NCBI GenBank assembly: GCA_023231475.1
Contig: JALJEE010000834.1
Location: 1 to 39,729 of the forward strand
Length of the DNA stretch: 39,729 nt
Source of the DNA: Seison nebaliae
Lineage: Eukaryota; Rotifera; Pararotatoria; Seisonacea; Seisonidae
Direction of reading: 5' to 3'
In this document: one piece after another, positions 23,853 through 33,546 of the stretch
How positions within the stretch are numbered: position 1 is the stretch's first letter
Layout: every line of letters begins with the position of its first letter
Position numbers and translations under genes: made by a program
Notes under the pieces: generated by a model
Seen by the model: only the letters and a program-made list of their open reading frames with translations
Database searches by the model: none
What the model was told of the DNA's origin: nothing

Positions 23853-24124
23853 ATGTTTTTATAATAAATTCCTTAAATATAAATATTTTTGTGAAAGGAG
23901 AAACAAGAGAAGAGATCATCGTCAATAATGGAATATGTTTTTTTTTTCTTCAATAAATTAAGAAATATGATACGATTATCAATAATCGTCATTCGTTCTC
24001 TATCTGGCGATTGTGGCGATCGAATGAAATGAAATTATTCTAATTTTAAATTCAACGACTTAAACTATATCCTTTTCTTTTCACAGGAAATGAATAAAAA
24101 ACAAAAAAATATCAATAAAATTGA

Positions 24125-26227
24125 TTAGAGTCCCATATGAAGTATTTCACGCAACATTGCATAAAGTGCCCGTTCTCCATCATTCTCTTTCGTACAATCA
24201 ATATTATCAGTTCGACTAATGATGGTTGTGGACGTTCCGTCTTTCTCCACCACCGTAAAATCATTCACTGATTCGGTAGATGTTCCACGAAAATCTTGAC
24301 ACATCAATGTCTCTTTCAATTGGAGATACATCGCCTTTCCAACGATTAACATTCGTTTCATATCAATTCGTCCACATAACTCATTTGTCGATTTGAGTAT
24401 TTGGTTGAAATCATAATTGTTCGACAAGAGCAATGGCGCATGTTGATCTAATATCGCACAACAGATGAGTAAATGGAAATTGTAACAAGGTTCTTCCGTC
24501 CAAAGTGCTTCCCAAAATCTCATACAATCTTTTGCTGTTAATTCTCGTTTGAAGAAAACGAGTAACCATCGAAAGCAAAAACACATATGAAGCGAATGAT
24601 TCTTTTCCAGATGAGCAGCTAATTTCGGAACAAGAATCTCTAATAAATGACGTAAACTATTCAATTGATCACGAATATGAGTTTGTTGAATTTCGAAATT
24701 TTTATACCACATATTCATCGCTCCAACGAAACACCAGAAAGCATCAGCTTCTCCGATATCGACCGCCATCAGAATTATTGAAGCGATATCACTCATTCCT
24801 TGAACGTAACCGATATCGCCATTGAACATACAATAAGTTTTAAGAATGTTTGTCAATTTCGCCGAATTGTTCACATCATTCTCAAAATCATCGATATCCT
24901 CTATTTTCCTTATGATTGGCTCTTTCTTTCTTACGTGATGATGAGGAGGTGAATAGAATTCTAATGTGCGATCTGTTCGTAGAACATCCTTATCAACCAA
25001 ATAGAATCGTTCTCGTAAAATCGAATTCTTTTCTAATTGTTCCGGTAACATCGATTTCCATTGATGACAAATCGTTTCATAATGTTCTCGTTTCTTTCTC
25101 ATAATTTCTTCGAATTCTTCCGATTGATCATCAACCTCCCATGGAACGACATTCAACAATCGCAACCATACATATGGTCGAACATCGTCATCGACTCCTC
25201 CGTGGAAAATTTGATCAATAATTCGATGATAAGAATTCTTTACATCTCTCTTCGTCCAGTCATCTTTCGATAACGATCTCGTCTCTTGAAATTTCTCTTC
25301 GATAACTTTAATGGGACGAGACGGTAAAATAATATTGTGCAATTCAGTAAATGAACTATCGATATTTGATGGAATAAAAACTGGATTACAATTCGAATTG
25401 ACATGATCATTTCTATTTTTCATTTTCAAATCGGAATAACAAATCTTTTTCATAAAACGATTAATGTCATGAACTATTTCTTCTTTGTCATTATCTCCCA
25501 ACAAATGATCGCTACTTTTCGACATAACAAATTTGTTCTTTCCAAATTCAAATTTCTTTCCATCACGACGATTACTGGTAAGAAGATTGGTAACTGTTTG
25601 TTTGAAATTGTGACCGAATAAAATATATGGCGATTGACGAACAGTCATATTCTGATGTCGTTCACTTTGACGTTTTTGAATTGTATAAAGGAAATCATCA
25701 TTCTCAGTGATCTGATAGAATTTACCGATGTTCTCGATGAACGAACGACAATCTCGTTTGAGAAAATGGAATGAAGATGATTGTAGACCATCCGCCAATT
25801 GGAATGTTATCATGAGCCAATTCTTTTTATAAGATAAATCTTCGAGAACATAAGAAATCGTTCTTAAACTGGTTTTGGACCAAGTGAATGAAACGATACC
25901 ATCAAACATGACAGAGGAAGCGAATTCAGATTTGTTCTTTATTTTTCTTTCAATCACATCCTCCAAATCCACATTCGTCAATTTCTTCTTCTCTTCATGA
26001 TGAGGATCGAATTCCATAAATAATTTTCCCGTTGTCGTCTTATAGAGACGGAGTGTACCGGAAATACAATTGACAACAGACGTTTGTTCGTCGTCGACGA
26101 ATCCACTGTCTTTGGGAGTGGGAATGGCATTGCGATTAGTAGCAGCATAAATGTTGATGGTTGGATTGGCATAAAGTTGAATGACAGAAAGATCCGGCCA
26201 ATTCGAACGTACAAGACCACTAAACAT
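24125..26227 (-). CDS. TBC1D15/TBC1D17-like Rab GTPase-activating protein
   Basis: This is a 700-residue single-exon protein. TBC proteins speed GTP hydrolysis by Rab GTPases; vertebrate TBC1D15/17 act on Rab7-class GTPases and are recruited to mitochondria by FIS1 during mitophagy. The N-terminal ~330 residues resemble the Rab-binding/DUF3548-type region of this subfamily (start MFSGLVRSNW; TISYVLEDLSYKKNWLMITF). The TBC domain runs from about 340 to 640. It has WLRLLNVVPW, the arginine-finger motif in VDKDVLRTDR (Arg near 418) and the glutamine-finger motif GYVQGMSD (near 474), so both catalytic residues are present. FCFRWLLVFFKREL, RFWEALWTEEPCYNFHLLICCAIL and ELCGRIDM are strong subfamily blocks. 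No intron is needed anywhere, unusual for a gene of this length in animals. Its 3' end faces DES1. Confidence 0.9.
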   Translation of the reverse strand: MFSGLVRSNWPDLSVIQLYANPTINIYAATNRNAIPTPKDSGFVDDEQTSVVNCISGTLRLYKTTTGKLFMEFDPHHEEKKKLTNVDLEDVIERKIKNKSEFASSVMFDGIVSFTWSKTSLRTISYVLEDLSYKKNWLMITFQLADGLQSSSFHFLKRDCRSFIENIGKFYQITENDDFLYTIQKRQSERHQNMTVRQSPYILFGHNFKQTVTNLLTSNRRDGKKFEFGKNKFVMSKSSDHLLGDNDKEEIVHDINRFMKKICYSDLKMKNRNDHVNSNCNPVFIPSNIDSSFTELHNIILPSRPIKVIEEKFQETRSLSKDDWTKRDVKNSYHRIIDQIFHGGVDDDVRPYVWLRLLNVVPWEVDDQSEEFEEIMRKKREHYETICHQWKSMLPEQLEKNSILRERFYLVDKDVLRTDRTLEFYSPPHHHVRKKEPIIRKIEDIDDFENDVNNSAKLTNILKTYCMFNGDIGYVQGMSDIASIILMAVDIGEADAFWCFVGAMNMWYKNFEIQQTHIRDQLNSLRHLLEILVPKLAAHLEKNHSLHMCFCFRWLLVFFKRELTAKDCMRFWEALWTEEPCYNFHLLICCAILDQHAPLLLSNNYDFNQILKSTNELCGRIDMKRMLIVGKAMYLQLKETLMCQDFRGTSTESVNDFTVVEKDGTSTTIISRTDNIDCTKENDGERALYAMLREILHMGL

Positions 26228-27343
26228 TCTCGGTTCAGTTTTGAAAGGAAGTCAGATCAAAATTTATTTTCATTTCAAAATAACAAATCTACGCCAATTC
26301 TTCTCTATATAAATTCTTCCCATCGTTCAACACAGTAATTTATATCGAATGTGTAGAGAGGTTGTCTATTCGACTATTTTGAATAGAATTGACGTTTCTA
26401 AATAAACTTTTCCCTTTTTTCCTAATAACCCTCCCAAAAAGTATCAGAGAAGAAAACTAAAATTTTAAATAAAGAAAATTCTCTATACAATTGTCGGGGT
26501 TGAGAGAAGAAGTTCTCTCTCGTTAAGCTTCCTCCAAAACCAATGACCATACTATTCATAATCAATAAAATTCATTCATTTCATAACAGTTTACACAAGC
26601 TGTTGCATCATTAAGATGATTAAATAGAACAACCAATTTCCATTTATTCGGAAAGAAGGAATTCTCATAAATTTTCAACTTTAAATCAACTAGCAAAAAG
26701 GACAATCCCCCCAAAATTCAAATTTCAAATTTAAAACTATAATTAAAATTTCATTAATCTAATTATATATCATCAACTAATCATCTAATGTGAGAAATAA
26801 TTCACGAAAATTATTTTGTAATTAGTAAATTTACCAGAAAATAACTCGATCTACTCGAAAAAAAACTTTACTATTATTAATAGGTTATTAATAATATTTT
26901 TGTGTGTTACTGTCAATTTAAAGTTATATCGTATTTTTGTTTAGTTTACTCATGTCATGACTAGACACAGGGTTTACATACTACGTAGTACGTACTCCGT
27001 AGTTGAAAATATTCGTTTCGAATGATGTTGCTTTCGATATTATAAAATTAATAAATTATCATCATTATAAATAAACTATAAATAAATAAGAAACGATATA
27101 TCTCTTTTCTCCTTTTTCATTCAATCAAATTTACTTATTTTCATTTGATGTGAAGAAAATTTATTGTTACTTAAAATGTGATTGATGAGAATATTAAAAT
27201 AAAATAAATAAAAAGTTCAAAATAAAATATGAAGAAAAGAAATATTTTCTTTTTATTTCACTCAATTAAAAAACAAGAATAAGTAGAAAAAAATGAAAAT
27301 TATCAATTTACAATAGTTTTTTAAAGAATACAATATTGGCTAT
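26228..27343. other. Spacer between TBC gene and ADAM10
   Basis: Both flanking genes are on the minus strand, so this holds the TBC promoter/5' UTR and the ADAM10 3' UTR. The minus-strand poly(A) signal AATAAA (TTTATT at 27252-27257) lies about 90 bp past the ADAM10 stop. Two overlapping 10-bp palindromes, ACTACGTAGT (26980-26989) and AGTACGTACT (26987-26996), stand out. No gene was found. Confidence 0.5.
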
Positions 27344-29913
27344 TTATCCACTACTTCGATGACGTCGACGACGTATGGTGTCATAAATAATTGGTGATTT
27401 CATTTTGGGATTTGAAGAGGGAGTTGATAATTCGCACAGTTTCACAAAACCCGTCATTACGAGAAGAACGCCGATGCCTCCCAGAAGAGCGATATACCAT
27501 TTCTCTTCCAACCACTCCTTCATATTCTGTATGGCCTCTTTCCCAAATAAAGCTTTCTGTAATTTAGATATTGGTCCTTCTGCGTCGATTAATCGACATC
27601 TGGAGAAAACATCGCAATATCCTTCGGTGCCAAGACATGGCGAACCGGGACCAAGTGCCAATTGTTTTAAATGTTGACGATCCTCTTCCGGAACTGTACT
27701 AACTTCGGAAATTGGTTTGCATTTCTTGTCAACATCTAAACACGACACTTTACATAATCGTTCACGTTCCTCTTTATTCTGTGAGAATTTGGAATGAAAA
27801 TTGAAAGTTTATTTTTTCAAATTTAAAAATTAGAACTTTAATTTTGAGATTTCCTTTCATGAAACATGGATAAACGTTAAAGAAAGCACATATACTTCCT
27901 GTACATTCACCATCTACACAAACTTTCTTCTTATAATTCGCTGAAAAGAAAGAGAAAAATTTGAAAATTTCAAATGAAATTAATTGGATAACTATTTGGA
28001 ATTTTATCACCACATAAAGTATTCAATGGTTTATGTTGCACTTTCGTTGTATTACACACTGGATTGTCATCTTCACATAACGTGGCTTCAAGACAATCAG
28101 ATGCCGGTAAACAAACAGCATTCTTCTTCTTGAACGAACAATCGTCTTGGCAACATGTTCCCTGAGTGGGAGAGCAATTAACGGGAAGACCGGATTGACT
28201 TCGATCCTTTAACGTACAACTTGATTTATCTGCACCGATTTCTTTTCGTGAGAAACAACACTGGTCCGTACAATCTGTTTCATAACCACAATCACATTCT
28301 TCACCTTTCTCTACGATCTGATTGCCACAAAACGGTCCATGAATTTTAGCGAAACAAAATTTTTTCCTTCCAGACATTTCCACCAAATCCGTCACAACAT
28401 TCCCCATCGATTCTAAAGAGCATGATGAAAATATTCGATTATTCTTCATTTTACCAGTTGTAGCTTTCGGATACATAATATAATTACCATCAGCTCCATT
28501 TGGAACACATTTCTCGTCATCTAACGGATCATGTTTAGCTCCAAAACTATGACCAATTTCATGAGCTAAAGTTAATTCACTTACAGCTGCTGGAACATTC
28601 GAATTGAAATTGAAGAATGTGATAACTCCAGTATTAAGTGCTCTCTGAAATCCGCCATGAACCGTGGCTTTCTTATCACAAACACCACCAGCTTGATTGT
28701 TAGTGGAACCGACCCAAGCTAATCCGAGAGTTCCATCAGCAAAATCTCTCATAGTAAATGAATAAATTAAACAATAATCTGTATCAGTTGGTATAGTGGA
28801 GAGATGATTGAGATAAGCGGAGACATCCAAATTATTATAACAGAAACGTCGTTCCCAATTCCAAATTTTCTCACTAATCTCTGTAGGTCGTTCATTCTCT
28901 CCACAAATCTTATTATAATCGATAATTTTGATACGAGGAACTGAAAAACTAATTCCTGAATATTTTCCAAATTTCACTTCGGAATAAATGTGATTGAGAG
29001 CTGTCAACAATCTGGTGAGATATCTAGTAATGATAGTTCGAGTGACATCTTCTGCATCATCTTCATCAACCGTTCCTTTTGTCATCTCCATTTGTTTCCT
29101 CTCCTTCTCATAATAATGTTTATAGAGTAATGGATCAGCAATAAATTGAATTTTACATTCTCTCATTCCATTCTTCAAAAAATCATCAGCTGATCGACGT
29201 CGTCGTCGATGATAATTAATTGGATCATCAACAATTCTAGTTGAAGTATTTCCTTTCAAATATTTCTCATATCCACAAAATGAACGTGTATTTTTGGTAG
29301 TTGATCGTTTATGAATTTGATGATGAGTTGGAAATAGATCGATATCATTCGATGAATAAATAATTAATAATGTCTCATTTTCATGATAATAATGATGATG
29401 ATCATTTAATGGTTCGATATAAATAATTTCATTATCTTTCCATTGAATCCGTCCCCAGAACCGTTTTCCTTCTCTGTCCAAATGTCCATCAATCCAAACG
29501 GAAGATTCATCATTCCAATGATTTTGAGTGTCATTCAATCTGGAAATTAATCTTCCTTTCAATATATAATTGTCATGTAAATTACGATTGTTGGGGAGGA
29601 CAGTCTCATTGTAGAAAATGGCTTGGAATGACGAAAGAAATGGTATGGAATATGGAAATGATAAATGATTTCGATTTATCAGTTTAAACTTGATTATTAT
29701 TCCTTTCTTCTCTCCAATTAATTCCGTTTTAAAATAATGTTTGAATAAGTTGGAATTGAGTCGAATGGATTGAATGGAATCAATTCGAACAAGCGAATAC
29801 TCCATCAGATGTGGTGACGTCACATTCATTGATTTACTTCCATCGGACTGCCTCAGCAGAATTAATTGAAAGAAGAACAAACTTAATTTTATTTCAATTC
29901 TCATCATCAACAT
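27344..29913 (-). CDS. kuz: ADAM10/Kuzbanian membrane metalloprotease
   Basis: Coding exons on the minus strand are 27993-29913, 27837-27940 and 27344-27778, giving 819 residues; the introns are 52 and 58 bp. ADAM10 (Kuzbanian) is the alpha-secretase that sheds Notch and other ectodomains at the cell surface. Order: signal peptide (LSLFFFQLILL), prodomain with a lone cysteine in SFCGYEKY, polybasic furin site RRRRRSADD near 232-240, and a catalytic domain with intact zinc site HEIGHSFGAKHD (H451, E452, H455, H461) and Met-turn YIMYP. Then a disintegrin-like domain (EKGEECDCGYETDC), a cysteine-rich region with GYCDVFSRCRLIDAEGPI, a membrane span (YIALLGGIGVLLVMTGF) and a short tail TPSSNPK...RRRRHRSSG. 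The GPGSPC and TPSSNPK blocks are ADAM10-specific rather than ADAM17. Exon joins restore frame and the CVDGECTGSIC block. The tail is only about 27 residues, much shorter than in Drosophila Kuz. Confidence 0.94.
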
Positions 29914-30142
29914 ATCACTGGGAAATGAATGAACATTTTATTTTGAAGATTCTCATATAAATATCTTTGAGATATTTGATGAAATGAAATTTAATCTAAA
30001 AGAGAAGAAATCTTTAGAAAAATCATTAACTAATCACTCAACAAATAATCGTTTGACATTTGAAATAAAACAACAATTTTTTTTTAGAAAAGAAAATAAA
30101 TTTCTTTTCTTTTCTTTATTCATTAACAAGTTTAATCATTTC

Positions 30143-30277
30143 TCATTTATTATTGTTCACTGATTCATTTTCTTTCCTCTCCTTCACCAACGGATACCAA
30201 ATATAACAACCAGACGATATTCCAACAACTGTTGCCATAAACAACGAAAGCCACGAGATGTTACGTCTCACCAACAT
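30143..30277 (-). CDS. 44-residue single-pass microprotein resembling PIGBOS1
   Basis: The ORF starts MLVRRNISWLSLFMATVVG and ends at a TGA at 30143-30145. It has a short basic N-terminus, one membrane segment (SLFMATVVGISSGCYIWYPL), then a charged tail (VKERKENESVNNNK). From memory, vertebrate PIGBOS1 has the same layout: a basic start, a segment of the type LFATVLGIxxGVYI, an aromatic/Pro step, then a charged tail. PIGBOS1 is a mitochondrial outer-membrane microprotein that contacts ER CLCC1 and tunes the unfolded-protein response. The ORF lies 229 bp upstream of the ADAM10 start codon on the same strand. A minus-strand AATAAA (TTTATT at 30115-30120) sits just after its stop, suggesting a separate short transcript. 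The alternative is an upstream ORF in the ADAM10 mRNA, or another small mitochondrial membrane protein. Confidence 0.6.
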   Translation of the reverse strand: MLVRRNISWLSLFMATVVGISSGCYIWYPLVKERKENESVNNNK

Positions 30278-31863
30278 AAGTAGTAGAAGAGAAGTGTTGA
30301 ATGAATAATTGATTACTTATTTATTCTTTGTCCCTTTGATTTTGGAGGAAGGACTGTTCAACGGAAACTGGAGAGTCGAACAGCAATTAATACGATTTAT
30401 CTGATAAGCTAAAAATTCGAATTTCAATTAAAACACAAATTAATTTAATAGGGATTATTAGTCGATTTCACATCTCCACAACTTCCAATACAAACATTCC
30501 TATGAAATTTAACGAATTGGTAATGGTACAAATTATCAATTTCATTCACTTTAATCATCTGATAATTTAATCATCATCTGACCATGAGAAGAACAATAAG
30601 TAGTGACAGATATTAATATTCTACTTTCTTTTTTTTTTATCATGATAACTACAGATGGAACTCTAAATTGTTATGAATTAGATCAAACTAAAAAAAATAG
30701 AATTTCATTGTAATGTTTAATTATTATTAAAAACATATTATATTGTTCATTAAACTAAATGTGAAAAATAGTTGTGGAAATGATTGAGGAATTATGTATG
30801 AGATGAAATGGGAGATAGATAGTGCACCATTTATATATTGAACATATTGGAAGGAGACAAGTGACTCGTGTGAAATGAAAGGAAGGATTAGAGACTGACG
30901 TGAGTAATTGGAATATAAATATTCCTGATAAGAAAGCTGAGCGAAAGAGAAATGTATCGAATTTCTTTAGAGGAAGATTCGGCTAAAAATTCGAATATTC
31001 AGAGAAGACGAATGAATCGTGTCGAATGAGAGGACAGGCATTAGAATTACCAAATAATTTAATGGTCTATTATAATTATTCGATATAGATATTTTCTTTT
31101 TTTTACGCATATAATCAACTATTCTAATTGACACACATACAATTCTTCACATACGATTCTAAATGAGAAGAAAAGAAATACATAAATAAGTCAATTCAAC
31201 ACAATATTATTTATAGAATTATTATCAATAATTTCATATGAATTCCATTTCAATCATTCATTTTCATTTTTTTATTCCTTATATATATCACCCTCGTCGA
31301 CGGAAAGACCCATAACATTCGAATGATCTCCATATCATCGAAAATTCCACCATCATTATTGGAACACATCAAGGAGGAGATTGTCGATGATTCACTTTGG
31401 GAACTGTGCACGATTATCAAACATGTCCGCTCTTTAATATGATATATCTCTCTGTCAATCTAATTGGACTTTTATATTTTTTATGAGCGTGTTCACATTC
31501 TTCCTCTCCTCCATCTATGTATATGTGCGTGTGTATTAATCGTCCGTCTTATCCCCTCCCATGCAGATATCGGTGGAGAAATTCCACGTTTCTCCATTCC
31601 CTTCCAATTAACACTTGATTTTCAATCGTCGCACAAATGAAAATCAGTCTCCCCATTTCATTCAAATACGACATTGATTCATCTATTTCTATTACATCCA
31701 AATACGAATTGATTTATCCATTTACATTCCATCCAAAACAGATATTCTTTTCTTTTCTTTTCCCATTTCATATTTAATAAGGAATCGTTAATGGTTTTCG
31801 CTACTTATTAAATTTCGCGTTTATATTCGGTGATCTAATTTATCAACCCACATCAAACCAAAT
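30278..31863. other. Divergent spacer: microprotein/ADAM10 side and macoilin promoter
   Basis: The genes on each side are transcribed away from this region, so promoters for both are expected here. A 39-codon ATG frame at 31323-31442 (+) with an amphipathic look (SLLEHIKEEIV) is noted but unproven. No other coding signal was seen. Confidence 0.4.
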
Positions 31864-33514
31864 ATGGCCGTCTCAAAACGTATCGCTCGTCGACGTCAAA
31901 GGACAATCAGTTTCTTCGACAACGATTTCACAAAGTTATCATTTCTACTTTTTCTTTCTTTCCTTCAAAAAAAAAAAAAATATCTTCAAATTCAATTCTA
32001 CTCCTTCTCTACTTAATCATTCTTCTTCTTCTTCTTCTTCTTCTTCTACTACTATTACTACTATTACTACTAATTCTTATTTTTTTCATTCCTGTTTTCC
32101 CATATCTGTTTCTCCAGATCTGTTTCTTCTTTTCCTTTTCTCTACCCTCTCCTATTCTTTCATTCAATTGTCAATTCATTTGATGAAGCATTCCATTTAC
32201 TATTTTTGTCTAACGAGATTTAGTCTGGAAATGTTCGAGACGAACAAGAAAAACTTTTGGGAAATTATTTTAATTTTCATTTAATTTTTTTTTATTTCTC
32301 TAAAGAAAAACATTCTAAATTTTTTTTCTTTTCATTTCTCCAAAGAATAACATTGGAATTTTTCTTTTCTTTCATTTCCCCAAAGAAGATCATTCAAATT
32401 TTTTTCTTTCTTTTTCAACCATTTTTTTCAACATTTCTTTTTTTGGAATTCAATAAATTTTTAATAATTTTAAATTTGAACAATTGATTAGCTTCACTTG
32501 AGAGACGCATGTTTCATCTAATTCTTTTTGACTCTTTTAGTATGTCACGTTTATGGAAGTATGCTATCATTTGGCTGTTTATCATCGTTCTGGATTCGAT
32601 GCTGGAATTTCGCTTGGAATATATCTGGTCATTGTGGTTATTTGTGAATCATATTACGCATTTTGTGGCATCTCAAGGAACGGTTTCTACTTTTTTTTTC
32701 TGTTTGTTAATTATATTGAATTGATTTTAAAAAAGATTATGACTATCGGTTTAGTGCTATCTACGTTCGCCACCGATTTCTTAGTTTATATTTTACTGCC
32801 ATCGAGAATTCTTTTGTTATCGGCGTCGACTTATATCTGGTTATCATATTCGTGGTTATCGACATCCGGTTTCACTAGTTTTTCTTTCCATTTGTTGAAG
32901 ATAATGTTTATTATGATGTTATAGATCGAGTCATTCCAACGTTCAGTGTACTCCTCCTCTTCTGCTTCATCGAAGGATGGGCTCGAATGACGGAAGTACG
33001 ACTACATCATCTATGTCGTTTACTCGCCGCTCACAGGTTCCTTCATTTTTTCTGATTTTATCAATCATATTTAATTCTCTCTTTCAGTCTCGGCTATTCA
33101 ATCATTTTAGGTTGTATTCGCGTGAGAAAGTTTATAACAGGAAAAATCGAACAAGTTCGTTTTTTTTTTAAATGATTTCAATATTGAAATTCAAATAAAA
33201 TTCTTTTATAGCGCACTCGACAGAAAGTGCAAGAGAAGAATAGTAAACTGTTCAAATATGTCTTCGGAATTAGTGAGACGGATAATAATGTTGTGGATAA
33301 TTCGCAACAACAACCACCTCATCAATTGGTGGATGAAGCATATTGTTATCAAACGATTGAGCAGAATCCAACACTCTTCATTCAACAATCGAGAAGAAAT
33401 CGATATCGTGATGATCGTAGAAATCATACATTGCTCATTCCGTTGAAGTGTGTCATTGGGAAGATTTGTCGTTTCATTACATTTATGTCGTCCGTCTCAG
33501 TGTGGCGATATAAG

Positions 33515-33546
<32 letters not shown>

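Noticed and set aside
31323..31442. 39-codon ATG frame upstream of macoilin
   Set aside because: Amphipathic but with no recognised homology and no poly(A) or promoter support; mentioned only in the spacer entry.
32509..32540. ATG at 32509 as the macoilin start (MFHLILFDSF...)
   Set aside because: It is open in frame and possible, but these residues do not look like the basic N-terminus of macoilins. A TAG acceptor at 32538-32540 joined in phase to 31864-31934 gives a better N-terminus. It stays as the fallback start if exon 1 is wrong.
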